Of a stretch of DNA of 14,748 nt, positions 1 through 7,120 are shown in pieces. Numbering within the stretch: the stretch's first letter is position 1; each line of letters begins with the position of its first letter. This DNA comes from Candidatus Hodarchaeota archaeon (GTDB lineage Archaea > Asgardarchaeota > Heimdallarchaeia > Hodarchaeales > YT1-039), in assembly GCA_016840025.1 (NCBI GenBank), contig JAEOTF010000101.1, positions 1 through 14,748 on the forward strand, given 5' to 3'. The notes beneath the pieces were generated by a model. That model made no database searches, was not told where the DNA came from, and saw only the letters and a list, made by a program, of their open reading frames with translations. Both the position numbers and the translations under genes were made by a program.

Positions 1-1
1 A

Positions 2-514
2 ACCTGCGGTGAGCGGTTACAGTCATTGGAAGCGCGTCGTTCCATGGTACCTCGTGTTACAACTGCAACAAGGCAAACCTATGACCCCATAGAAGGGTCT
101 TCGGAAGGATTCGCATTAATATGTGTTATCGGGATTTGTCTGGGGACATTCCTCCCGTGGCTCCATCTTTCGAGTTATGCATATGAGGAGACCTTGATCG
201 GGATAGAAATCGGTGCAGGGGTATTGATCTTACTTTTAGGGATTGCGACCGGAATAACCCTCGTGAAGGTAGATAATCCGAAAACGCGCGGGTTGATGGC
301 AATTTTCTGCGGGGGAATCGCCGTTTTCCTTCCATTACTCAATTATATGAACGCAAGTCGATTTATCGCAGCTGTGAACCGATCGGGAATAGCGGACATT
401 AGCTGGGGGATTGGATTCTGGTTGGTAATACTCGCGGGTCTGGGCTTAATAGTCGCAGGGATAAGAACACTAACTTTTACAATCGACTCTCAAAGAATGC
501 CTTACCATGGCTAA
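2..514 (+). CDS. Zinc-ribbon/four-helix membrane protein, 5' truncated by window edge
   Basis: The frame is open to the left edge. The first usable start is a TTG at 26, but the residues before it read TCGERLQS, which looks like the second knuckle of a CxxCG zinc ribbon, so the true start probably lies outside the window. After a short polar linker there are four hydrophobic segments (roughly residues 28-52, 60-80, 89-107 and 126-149, counted from the TTG), ending in a short polar tail. A small zinc ribbon plus a membrane bundle is a common architecture among archaeal proteins of unknown function, and I assign no function. By hand count the GC content is about 48%, clearly above the hydroxylase and M24 genes further on (sampled at about 30-37%). 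The zinc ribbon is inferred from one half-motif only; the membrane segments are clear. Confidence 0.7.
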   Translation, partial: TCGERLQSLEARRSMVPRVTTATRQTYDPIEGSSEGFALICVIGICLGTFLPWLHLSSYAYEETLIGIEIGAGVLILLLGIATGITLVKVDNPKTRGLMAIFCGGIAVFLPLLNYMNASRFIAAVNRSGIADISWGIGFWLVILAGLGLIVAGIRTLTFTIDSQRMPYHG

Positions 515-778
515 TCCCAAATCAGGCAAATATCTCTTAAGGGATCAAAATGAAAACTCCTCGCGTTCTTCTTCTTTTACTGTATGCAAAATTAAAAATT
601 CTCAAATGAAAGGATATTGTGATTAATGACTTACTACTTTGAACCTTGGAGTCTTTCCTTACCATATCTCTTCCAATAGGCTTGTTGATATTCTTGTTGC
701 TCTTGGTATGGAGGAACACTCGATTCGACGGGTAATGTAGGAACATGGACTTCTATAGCTTTAGATTCCTCGAATTAC
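515..778. other. Gap with no intact gene; remnant 5' end of repeat protein
   Basis: No full-length gene is visible between the stop at 514 and the ATG at 779. A 19-codon ORF starting at 549 begins like a signal peptide but stops at once. The right part of the gap (646-778) carries the apparent broken 5' end of the following repeat protein, described separately. I see no structured RNA and no convincing promoter. Confidence 0.5.
646..778 (+). pseudogene. Broken 5' end of HISYYD-repeat surface protein
   Basis: Two coding-like pieces lie in different frames. In the frame of position 646 (a possible TTG start) the translation runs MESFLTISLPIGLLIFLLLL, a good signal peptide, and stops at TAA 730-732. 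In the frame of the downstream gene, repeat-like sequence (GGTLDSTGNVGTWTSIALDS) is readable from about 704 on, yet it is preceded by an in-frame TGA at 686 and has no start codon before ATG 779. A one-base shift near 706 would join signal peptide and repeats. This is either a decayed gene or a sequencing/assembly frameshift. No good SD precedes TTG 646. Confidence 0.5.
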
Positions 779-1126
779 ATGCATATCAGTTATTATGATG
801 AATCAAATCGCGATTTGAAGTACACTTATTGGATGGGTCCAGGTTGGTCCACCAATACAATCGATGCAACAGGTTTGGTGGGAGCATGCTCTTCCATAGC
901 AATAGATTCCTCGAACTACCCACATATCAGTTATTTTGATGATACTAATGGTGACTTAAAATATGCCTTTCAGGATAGTGGTGGGTGGCACATTTCTTCT
1001 CCCGCTACATCTAACACTGTAGGCCTATATTCATCCTTGGTTTTAGATTCCAGTAGAAAAGCGTATATCAGTTATTATGACCTTACTAATGGCGATTTGA
1101 AATTTGCTCAAAGTGATGGACCAGTC
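752..1126 (+). repeat. Three tandem 141-bp (47-aa) repeats
   Basis: Units begin at 752, 893 and 1034. Each encodes S-[IL]-[AV]-[LI]-D-S-S, then ISY[YF]D, then N-x-DLK[YF]. The spacing is exactly 141 bases twice, so no indel has entered this part of the array. The third unit is cut short by the anchor segment. Confidence 0.75.
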
Positions 1127-1213
1127 GTCCCAGAATTCACACCCTTACCCATGGTGTCTTTTGTAGCGTGCGTAGTGATAATCCCTCTAATTTATCGAAA
1201 AAAACCAAGATAA
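779..1213 (+). CDS. HISYYD-type repeat surface protein with C-terminal anchor (3' part)
   Basis: The protein consists of about three 47-residue repeats (SIAxDSSxxxHISYYDxxNxDLKYA), whose SIA/SLV codons start at 752, 893 and 1034, exactly 141 bases apart. It ends with PEF, a hydrophobic stretch (about residues 119-138) and RKKPR. That tail matches the PEF-like sorting or anchoring tails of archaeal exported proteins, so the product should be displayed on the outer face of the membrane. The repeats resemble beta-propeller-like repeats of large archaeal and bacterial secreted proteins; their ligand is unknown. ATG 779 falls inside the first repeat, and repeat homology continues upstream, so this start is probably not native. 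At three repeats it is short for such proteins. A T7 tract at 1242-1248 may end the transcript. Confidence 0.6.
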   Translation: MHISYYDESNRDLKYTYWMGPGWSTNTIDATGLVGACSSIAIDSSNYPHISYFDDTNGDLKYAFQDSGGWHISSPATSNTVGLYSSLVLDSSRKAYISYYDLTNGDLKFAQSDGPVVPEFTPLPMVSFVACVVIIPLIYRKKPR

Positions 1214-1241
1214 CCGAGTTCTTCCTTGCTCATTCTCATTC

Positions 1242-1248
1242 TTTTTTT
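1242..1248 (+). terminator. T7 tract after repeat-protein gene
   Basis: A run of seven T lies about 30 bases after the stop at 1213, with no hairpin. Archaeal RNA polymerase can terminate at such runs. On the opposite strand the hydroxylase cluster faces only a T5 run (1308-1312). Confidence 0.35.
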
Positions 1249-1386
1249 GATTTATGACTTTTCAAGAGAGTACATGCGTTTTTAGAGGAAAAGATAATGT
1301 ATTTAGTAAAAAGAAGAGCATTTTGTCCTGTGTCAATATATGAGTACACTACCTAACTTCTTTGGAACGAAAGGAATTGGACTATT

Positions 1387-2238
1387 TCAATTGATTAAAC
1401 GGGAAAATGCTTTTCGTAGTAATACTCCTGTCATAGCTCTCCGATATTCCTTATTTGATCTGACATCATTGATAGGAGCTGCTGCTTGACACACCATTTT
1501 ATCTAGTTCATTTAGATCAACATCTTGAATTGGAATGTTTTCTAGGTATTGTTCTGCCTTTTTGACTCGGATTATTGTTGGTGCTACAGCACCTAACGCA
1601 ATTCGTACATCTTCCAAACTACCTTCATTTTGTTGACATACAAAAGCTACAGAGACTTTGTTACACGCAAGGGATTTTCGTTGGCGTAATGACAAATAGA
1701 TTTGTTGGAGTGCTTCCTTTTTTGGAATAAGTATATGAGTTACAATTTCTCCGTCTTGAAGGCTTTTTTCACCTGGTCCGATGATGATTTCTTGAATCGG
1801 AACTTCTCTAACTCCTTTCGAACCTTGAATACGTAATAAGGCATTCAATGCATACAATGGGGTTATGGTATCTCCAGCAGGTGAAGCATGACAGATATTC
1901 CCCCCTATAGTTCCTCTGTTTCGGATCTGTGGTGATCCAATAGAATTTGCAGCTGTCCCTAGAGAAGAAGCATATTTAATAACCAGCGGGTGATCAAAAT
2001 ATTCGGCATGTGGGGTTAAAGCGCCAATAATAAGACAATCATCATTCTCTGATACTCCATATAAATCAGAAAACGATATAAGATCTACTAAACCATTAAA
2101 ATTAATGAGTCCTGCTTGATATCCAACAAAAAGATCCGTACCACCTGCAAGCGGTTTCCAGTCAGGATGTTGCTCTAGTAATTTGATCGCTTCTTCTATT
2201 GAAGTAGGAAAGTGAATATTAGGAAAATTTTTTTTCAT
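1387..2238 (-). CDS. Molybdenum hydroxylase FAD-binding (medium) subunit
   Basis: This is the FAD subunit of a three-subunit molybdenum hydroxylase (CoxM/HcrB type), passing electrons from the FeS clusters to an external acceptor. Counted from the ATG, AGGTDL lies at 31-36 and the flavin-binding segment GSPQIRNRGTIGGN at 101-114, the two FAD signatures of the family. A CO-dehydrogenase flavoprotein C-terminal domain follows. At 283 aa it is of normal length, with no extra FeS loop. The frame also has a GTG at 2259, but GGAGG at 2250-2246 sits 7 bases before ATG 2238, so I chose the ATG. The stop of the upstream xdhC-like gene is one base before this ATG, so translation is probably coupled. 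It is the last gene of the cluster. The gene symbol is left empty because naming differs between bacterial systems. Confidence 0.93.
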   Translation of the reverse strand: MKKNFPNIHFPTSIEEAIKLLEQHPDWKPLAGGTDLFVGYQAGLINFNGLVDLISFSDLYGVSENDDCLIIGALTPHAEYFDHPLVIKYASSLGTAANSIGSPQIRNRGTIGGNICHASPAGDTITPLYALNALLRIQGSKGVREVPIQEIIIGPGEKSLQDGEIVTHILIPKKEALQQIYLSLRQRKSLACNKVSVAFVCQQNEGSLEDVRIALGAVAPTIIRVKKAEQYLENIPIQDVDLNELDKMVCQAAAPINDVRSNKEYRRAMTGVLLRKAFSRLIN

Positions 2239-2239
2239 T

Positions 2240-3019
2240 TCATTTCCTCCGTTCTGCACGTATTTTTATTATTTCTCCAGCGATACTCACTGCAATTTCC
2301 GCTGGAGTTTCTGAATGAATGGGGAGCCCAATTGGTGAATGAACTTTATCTAACTGCTCTTTAGTAGCAAATTTTTTCTCTATAAGCCTTTTATATAGTA
2401 TTTTAACCTTTCTATTGCTCCCTATCATTCCTAGATATGTATAAGGTCGTTTTAAACATTCAATGAGTGCTTCCTCATCCCCTTCATGCTCATATGTGGC
2501 GATAATATAATATACGTCCCCCTGAACATCCACAGAGTTTACCAGGTCGGTATATGTTTTTCCGGTGATTACGGGAATATTGGTGAACGCAGATTTTTCT
2601 CGAAGATCTTCCCGAGGATCTAATATAATAACATTAAATTCTAATTGCAGAAGGAGAGGAGCCAAAGCCTGTCCAATGTGACCCCCACCAATGATGATTG
2701 CTGTTGGTCTTACACCATGCGGTTCTAATAATATTTCCATACTACCACCACACACACCATGCTCCTCTTCCAGGTTAAATGTTTTACAGATTGTTTGACC
2801 TTTATGAAGGATTTTTGAAGCTTCTTGTTGAATATTATGTTCAACTGCTCCCCCACCTACTGTACCCCACACTATTTGACCTTGTTGATTAAGTATAGCT
2901 TTCGCTCCAATTTTTCGAGGAACTGACCCTTCACTACGTATTACAGTAGCTAAGAGACAGGGTTCATTCTTATGATGGAATTCTTCCAATACTTGCCAAT
3001 ATTCTCGAAGATCTTTCAT
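2240..3019 (-). CDS. xdhC: XdhC/CoxI-family molybdenum cofactor maturation factor
   Basis: XdhC/CoxI proteins bind molybdenum cofactor, help to sulfurate it and insert it into the apo-hydroxylase; they are not part of the mature enzyme. Seen here in order: N-terminal domain with CLLATVIRSEGSVPRKIGAK (about 21-40) and WGTVGGGAVE (51-60), a conserved CGG (90-92), then a Rossmann-like domain opening with IIIGGGHIGQALAPLL (108-123), and YLGMIGSNRKV plus the C-terminal HSPIGLPI and TPAEIAVSIAGEI motifs. Both domains are present, so at 259 aa it is full length. It starts 13 bases after the small-subunit stop, with only a weak SD, and ends one base before the FAD-subunit ATG. The symbol follows Rhodobacter usage; in E. 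coli xdhC means the FeS subunit. Confidence 0.92.
   Translation of the reverse strand: MKDLREYWQVLEEFHHKNEPCLLATVIRSEGSVPRKIGAKAILNQQGQIVWGTVGGGAVEHNIQQEASKILHKGQTICKTFNLEEEHGVCGGSMEILLEPHGVRPTAIIIGGGHIGQALAPLLLQLEFNVIILDPREDLREKSAFTNIPVITGKTYTDLVNSVDVQGDVYYIIATYEHEGDEEALIECLKRPYTYLGMIGSNRKVKILYKRLIEKKFATKEQLDKVHSPIGLPIHSETPAEIAVSIAGEIIKIRAERRK
2246..2250 (-). promoter_or_regulatory. SD (GGAGG) deciding the FAD-subunit start
   Basis: GGAGG on the minus strand lies inside the last codons of the preceding xdhC-like gene, 7 bases before ATG 2238. It favours that ATG over the GTG at 2259. Confidence 0.7.
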
Positions 3020-3032
3020 AATAAATCATCTA

Positions 3033-3485
3033 TCAGTCTTGAGCTATAGCTATAACAGCATCAATGATTTTTGTATATCCTGTGCAACGACAAAGATTTC
3101 CAGAGATAGCCTGCCGTACATCCTCTCGGGTAGGTTGTTTGTTCTTAAGTAATAAGTCATAGGCAGCCATAATGATCCCAGGGATACAATACCCACATTG
3201 AACAGCTCCATGCTCCTCAAAACTTCTTTTTAGTCTCTGTAACAATTCTTTTTCTTGATTTTCTATTGTGAGTACTTTTGACCCATTGATTTGACCTACA
3301 GGAATAAGGCAAGAATTAACTAATTTGCCATCGATAATAACACTACATGCACCACATTCTCCCTTTCCACAGCCTTCTTTAGTTCCAATTAATCTTAATT
3401 TCTCTCTAAGGAGATCCAAAAGACGCATAGCAGGATGAACATCAAATTCGTGGGAGATATCATTTATAATTAGCTTGATCTTCAT
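3033..3485 (-). CDS. Molybdenum hydroxylase 2x[2Fe-2S] small subunit
   Basis: This electron-transfer subunit (CoxS/HcrC type) links the molybdenum site to the flavin. All eight cluster ligands are visible: C39, C44, C47 and C59 for the plant-ferredoxin-type cluster (GCGKGECGACSV...NSC), and C97, C100, C132 and C134 for the C-terminal four-helix cluster (CGYC...CRC). At 150 aa it has the usual length, with no Tat signal, so the enzyme should be cytoplasmic. A strong SD (GGGAGG, 3498-3493) lies 7 bases before the ATG, and the ATG overlaps the stop of the large-subunit gene by four bases (ATGA), implying coupled translation and matched stoichiometry. Confidence 0.96.
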   Translation of the reverse strand: MKIKLIINDISHEFDVHPAMRLLDLLREKLRLIGTKEGCGKGECGACSVIIDGKLVNSCLIPVGQINGSKVLTIENQEKELLQRLKRSFEEHGAVQCGYCIPGIIMAAYDLLLKNKQPTREDVRQAISGNLCRCTGYTKIIDAVIAIAQD

Positions 3486-5779
3486 TTTTTATCCTCCCTA
3501 TGTTTTTGAATAGCTTCCCACACTCGTTCTGGCGTGAGTGGTATCTCAGTAAGCTGAATTCCTAAAGCATTATAGACTGCATTAGCTAATGCAGGCGCTA
3601 ATCCCATAAGCGGTTGTTCCCCAATTCCTTTCGCTCCGAATGGACCTTCTGGATACTCTGCTTCTACGTAATAAGACTCTACATCTGGTAAGTCCTTAGA
3701 ACTAGGTATGATATATCTCCCTAAATCAGGATTCTGGATTCTACCTAACTCATCCCAAATTATCTCCTCATATCGTCCATACCCTAATCCCTGTACACTT
3801 CCACCCTGGATTTGACCTTCTAGAGTTTCAGGATTAACTGCTTTTCCGACATCATGGACAGCAACCACACGTTTTACGTCTATTGTCCCTGTTTCAACGT
3901 CAACTTCCACTTCTACAACGTTAGTTGCCCAAGCATAAACAACATAGGCCTTTTTCCCTTGTCCCTTTTCACTGTCATATTCTGTCTCTGGTGAAACATC
4001 CCATCCTGCTGCAGCTAGGTTAATTCGCTTTATAAAGGCTTCTTTTATAATTTCAACCACTTCAACGGTTTTATTCGTGTCTATATTTTTCCAGAAGCTT
4101 CCTTCTCGAGCAACTTTGTTAGGGGTGGTCTTTAAAACATCCGCGGCTACTATCTGAAGTCGACTATTGATTTCTTTGCAAGCTTTCAGAAGAGAACGTC
4201 CTGAGAAAGTAGTCGTACGTGATGCTACTGTAGGTCCACTATCTGGAACTCGTGATGTATCAACCGGAAGCATTCGAACCTTATCATAGGATATCCCTAA
4301 CCCATCTGCCACGATCTGAGAAAGAACGGTGATAGCACCTTGTCCCATTTCTGTATTACCAACTGCAAATAGAGCACTACCATCTGCATTAACAAGGAGA
4401 TAAGACCCGGTACGTGACATATGCTTTCCTGCTGCTCCTAATCCGACCCCATAAAAGATGGTAGACATACCAATACCGTATTGTGATGTATCTTTTGGTA
4501 GAATACCCCTTTTTGACAGAGGTTTCCATTTATCTGACCATTTACTTACTTCAATTGCTTTTTCTAATGTGTCTACTAATCCTACACTATTGGGCAATTT
4601 CTGACCCAAATAAAGAGTATCTCCCTCATGAACAATATTTTTCCGACGAATTTCTAAAGGATTCATGTTTAAGGCAGCTGCTAAGGCATCAATTTGACTC
4701 TCTGCCGCAAATAAAGTCTGTGGTGATCCAAAACCGCGAAAAGCACCGAATGGTACTTTATTTGTCGCTACTGCGCGTCCATTAATCTTCACATGAGGGC
4801 AATTATAGGGACCTACGGCATGCATAACCCCTCGAAATAGAACAGCAGGGGATAGGGTTGCATAGGCACCAGCATCCATAATGTGTTCAACTTCTACTGC
4901 TGTAAGATAACCATCCTTTGTTGCTCCGATTTTACAACGAGTAACTGCAGGGTGTCGTTTACTGGTGGACTCAATATCTTCTTCACGGGTAAAAACTAAT
5001 TTGACAGGTTTTTTAATACTAAGTGCTGCAACAGCAACCATAGAACAAATTAATGAAGGAACATCTTCTTTACCACCAAATGCTCCTCCAGTATAGGTTT
5101 GAATGACTCTAACCATATTTTTAGGTAATCCGAGGACATCACAAACTGCTAGATGGACGTAATATGGACATTGCATCGTACCATATACTGTCATACCACC
5201 ATCTGACTCGGGAACTGCGATTGCACCTTGGTTTTCAATATATGCATGTTCTTGAGCAGGAGTTCGGTATTCTCTTTCTATTATTACATCTGCTTGTTTG
5301 AAACCTTCTTCAGTATTACCTTTAATGACCTTATCTGTGCAAAAAATGTTGTTTTCTCCATAAATAAGTGGAACTTCCTTTTCTGTTGCATGTATAGGGT
5401 CAAAATTAGCTGGAAGTTCATTCCAAATTACTTGGACTGATGCAAGTGCTTTCTGTGCTAGATCTTTGGTGGGTGCTGTTACTATCGATACCGCTTCTCC
5501 AACGTAACGAGCTACTTTATCCACTAGTAAAGGTTGATCATCAAAGATTATATGAACTATATTCTTCCCCGGAATGTCCTTGGCAGTAGCTACATTTGCA
5601 GAGTGTGATTTGATCGTATCCCAATCAATTTCTATTTTTTTAACCCGCGCATGAGCATAAGGACTACGAAGAATGACTGCATAATGCATTTCTGGAAATG
5701 AATAATCATCGAGAAATTTTGCTGTTCCTTCAACCTTAGCTGGGGCATCTTTGCGAATAACACGAGAACCTACGGACAT
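3482..5779 (-). CDS. Molybdopterin-binding large subunit, xanthine dehydrogenase-like hydroxylase
   Basis: This is the catalytic subunit that hydroxylates a substrate carbon with water-derived oxygen at the molybdenum site. Family motifs in order: N-terminal RKDAPAKVEGTAKFLDD, GGAFGGKE (E238), LFRGVMH (R316), AFRGFGSPQ (cofactor and substrate wall), GNTEMGQGA (cofactor contact), VPDSGPTVASRTT, and near the end GIGEQPLMG with the catalytic base E721. By eye, E238, R316 and E721 correspond to the Glu/Arg/Glu set of xanthine dehydrogenases, so an N-heterocycle such as a purine is favoured over CO or a simple aldehyde; the CO-dehydrogenase Cys loop is absent. At 765 aa it is full length. The frame has a TTG at 5797, but GGAGG (5795-5791) lies downstream of it and 11 bases before ATG 5779. 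The exact substrate cannot be read from sequence. Confidence 0.94.
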   Translation of the reverse strand: MSVGSRVIRKDAPAKVEGTAKFLDDYSFPEMHYAVILRSPYAHARVKKIEIDWDTIKSHSANVATAKDIPGKNIVHIIFDDQPLLVDKVARYVGEAVSIVTAPTKDLAQKALASVQVIWNELPANFDPIHATEKEVPLIYGENNIFCTDKVIKGNTEEGFKQADVIIEREYRTPAQEHAYIENQGAIAVPESDGGMTVYGTMQCPYYVHLAVCDVLGLPKNMVRVIQTYTGGAFGGKEDVPSLICSMVAVAALSIKKPVKLVFTREEDIESTSKRHPAVTRCKIGATKDGYLTAVEVEHIMDAGAYATLSPAVLFRGVMHAVGPYNCPHVKINGRAVATNKVPFGAFRGFGSPQTLFAAESQIDALAAALNMNPLEIRRKNIVHEGDTLYLGQKLPNSVGLVDTLEKAIEVSKWSDKWKPLSKRGILPKDTSQYGIGMSTIFYGVGLGAAGKHMSRTGSYLLVNADGSALFAVGNTEMGQGAITVLSQIVADGLGISYDKVRMLPVDTSRVPDSGPTVASRTTTFSGRSLLKACKEINSRLQIVAADVLKTTPNKVAREGSFWKNIDTNKTVEVVEIIKEAFIKRINLAAAGWDVSPETEYDSEKGQGKKAYVVYAWATNVVEVEVDVETGTIDVKRVVAVHDVGKAVNPETLEGQIQGGSVQGLGYGRYEEIIWDELGRIQNPDLGRYIIPSSKDLPDVESYYVEAEYPEGPFGAKGIGEQPLMGLAPALANAVYNALGIQLTEIPLTPERVWEAIQKHREDKK

Positions 5780-5790
5780 CCTTTTGAGTT

Positions 5791-5795
5791 CCTCC
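5791..5795 (-). promoter_or_regulatory. SD (GGAGG) of the large-subunit gene
   Basis: GGAGG overlaps the first codons of the alternative TTG-started frame and lies 11 bases before ATG 5779. The spacing is slightly long but supports the ATG as start. Confidence 0.55.
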
Positions 5796-5852
5796 AACTA
5801 TTCTATATATCTCCACTTAGATTATTATCTCTATGGTTAGATTGTTTACTCC

Positions 5853-6332
5853 CTACATCAATACTTTAAGCCATTTTGGAATATTCTTTTCAATCAATTT
5901 TTCATCAAGACCTTTATATTGACCCGGATGAGTGAAAAGTAACAAAATCAGTGTGATTACCGCCACAGTCCAAGGTATAATTAGATCAAAAATACCTAAC
6001 CCAATTCCTGCAACACCAATTGCAAATCCATTCAATGTAGCAACGAGTGCGCCTCCTCTAGCGAAAGTTCCTGACAGTAAGCTCAGGGATGTAATTAATT
6101 CTAAAGAAAGTACAATAAGGAAGAAGAAAAACCAATTATCAACTGCAAAATCCATAAAATCTTCGGGATACCATGCACCTTGAGCCATATCAGTGATTCT
6201 TTGCTCAAAATCACTATAATTTGGAGTAAATAAGCGACGTAATACTGTACCAAACCAAACTAATCCCGCAATTACTCGTAATGCGAGGATTATTAACCAT
6301 TTTTCTTCTAATGAGGTTTTTATAAGGGGCAA
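5853..6332 (-). CDS. DoxX/DoxD-like four-helix membrane protein
   Basis: Four hydrophobic helices are visible at about 11-31, 66-88, 92-113 and 116-134. Features resemble DoxX/TQO-small-subunit (DoxD) proteins: LRVIAGLVWFGTVLRRL in helix 1, a Glu in helix 2 (E78, in SLELITSLSLLSGTFARGG), and a final helix followed by a polar GQYKGLDEKL. Known DoxD is part of a membrane thiosulfate:quinone oxidoreductase, and other DoxX proteins bind partners in redox homeostasis. Its place directly ahead of the hydroxylase subunits (73 bases before the large-subunit ATG) suggests a membrane or quinone link for that enzyme, but this is inference. The start is TTG with SD AGAGGAG (6348-6342) at about 9 bases. 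A TATA-like CTATAAAT lies 41 bases upstream, so it may head its own transcript. Confidence 0.75.
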   Translation of the reverse strand: MPLIKTSLEEKWLIILALRVIAGLVWFGTVLRRLFTPNYSDFEQRITDMAQGAWYPEDFMDFAVDNWFFFFLIVLSLELITSLSLLSGTFARGGALVATLNGFAIGVAGIGLGIFDLIIPWTVAVITLILLLFTHPGQYKGLDEKLIEKNIPKWLKVLM

Positions 6333-6369
6333 AGTTGTAGGCTCCTCTAAATGATAAGATCCATATTCA

Positions 6370-6377
6370 ATTTATAG
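6370..6377 (-). promoter_or_regulatory. TATA-like box before the DoxX-hydroxylase genes
   Basis: CTATAAAT (minus strand) is centred about 41 bases before the TTG start at 6332. A start of transcription about 25 bases on would give a leader of about 16 bases beginning at the SD AGAGGAG. The same octamer at the same distance occurs before the small ORF pair at 9734. Confidence 0.45.
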
Positions 6378-6392
6378 CTACATGACTCTTCC

Positions 6393-6986
6393 TTAAGCGC
6401 TACGCAAATCATTTTGATAATCAATGTCATGCAAGATCCCATCGGTGGAAACAGGGATACGCATGACCTGTGATTGATAGCGCTGAAGCAGTCCTCTTAG
6501 TCCTTGTGATTCCTCAGAGATATTTAATAGTTCTTCTTGTAATTGATCTGATATCACTAAAGGATGACCACCTCTATCCTCATAAGTAGGTAGAGCAAGT
6601 AAAGGCGTTTCTCTATTAACTTTAATAAAGAATTGTTCCAGGTCTTTCGATTGAATATATGGGTAATCAGCAGGCATAATCACGTAGGCATCTACTTCAT
6701 CTGATAGATGTTTGACACCAGCTTTAATGGATGTAGTCATTCCCTTTTTCCATTGGGGGTTTGGCACCACATCTACAGAAAATTCTTTAACCACCATGGG
6801 AATTTTGACATCGCTTGGTTGGATAACTAAAACAATTTGAGTACAATAAGCATGGATAGCGCTTATACATCTATAAATAACGGGTTTTCCTTCTACTTTG
6901 TAAAGTAATTTGTTGCTGTGAAAGCGGGATGACGTGCCTGCAGCAAGAACAATACCAGCAATGGAATGATACAATATCTGCGCCAC
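6393..6986 (-). CDS. mocA: MocA-like molybdenum cofactor nucleotidyltransferase
   Basis: MocA transfers CMP from CTP to molybdopterin-Mo, giving the cytosine dinucleotide cofactor used by many bacterial and archaeal three-subunit hydroxylases. The nucleotide-binding loop is GIVLAAGTSSRF (11-22) with K26, followed by a metal/nucleotide Asp in MPADYP (104-109), GGHPLVIS (139-146), and the closing DID motif (187-189). At 197 aa it matches the family. MobA-type GTP specificity is possible, but the small size and the neighbouring XdhC favour MocA. It starts with GTG 6986; an in-frame stop directly precedes it, so no longer form exists. No SD is visible. It is the first gene of the minus-strand cluster, 60 bases before the DoxX-like gene. 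Confidence 0.87.
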   Translation of the reverse strand: MAQILYHSIAGIVLAAGTSSRFHSNKLLYKVEGKPVIYRCISAIHAYCTQIVLVIQPSDVKIPMVVKEFSVDVVPNPQWKKGMTTSIKAGVKHLSDEVDAYVIMPADYPYIQSKDLEQFFIKVNRETPLLALPTYEDRGGHPLVISDQLQEELLNISEESQGLRGLLQRYQSQVMRIPVSTDGILHDIDYQNDLRSA

Positions 6987-7076
6987 TTATGAATCAAAAT
7001 GCGATTAATAGAAAAATTGTTTGGAAAAAGATATAGTCATTTTTTACAACAAATCATAAAAACTAAAGATACTTGC

Positions 7077-7084
7077 ATAAAATA
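7077..7084 (+). promoter_or_regulatory. TATA-like box before first M24 peptidase
   Basis: ATAAAATA is centred about 41 bases before ATG 7121, the same spacing as the boxes at 6370-6377 and 9772-9779. It predicts a leader of about 15 bases containing the SD GGAG at 7109-7112. The mocA gene reads divergently from the same 134-base gap, with a weaker candidate box near 7029-7036. Confidence 0.4.
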
Positions 7085-7120
7085 ATATTAGTAACAAAAA
7101 TATTGCAGGAGAAAGTCTTA

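Noticed and set aside
626..679. Short ORF starting at ATG 626 as the start of the repeat protein
   Set aside because: It is in the same frame as the repeats but ends at a TAG at 677-679, with another stop at 686, and does not resemble a signal peptide.
4483..4785. 100-codon plus-strand frame inside the large-subunit gene
   Set aside because: It is antisense to an unambiguous, highly conserved enzyme gene and its composition is that of a shadow frame.
3482..5779. Aerobic CO dehydrogenase (CoxL) identity for the large subunit
   Set aside because: The form I CoxL active-site loop with its Cys (AYRCSFR) is replaced by GAFRGFGSPQ, and the xanthine-dehydrogenase Glu/Arg residues are present.
5800..5815. 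TATA-like ATATATAG just ahead of the large-subunit gene
   Set aside because: It is centred only about 29 bases before ATG 5779, so transcripts would lack the GGAGG site; the box before the DoxX-like gene fits better.
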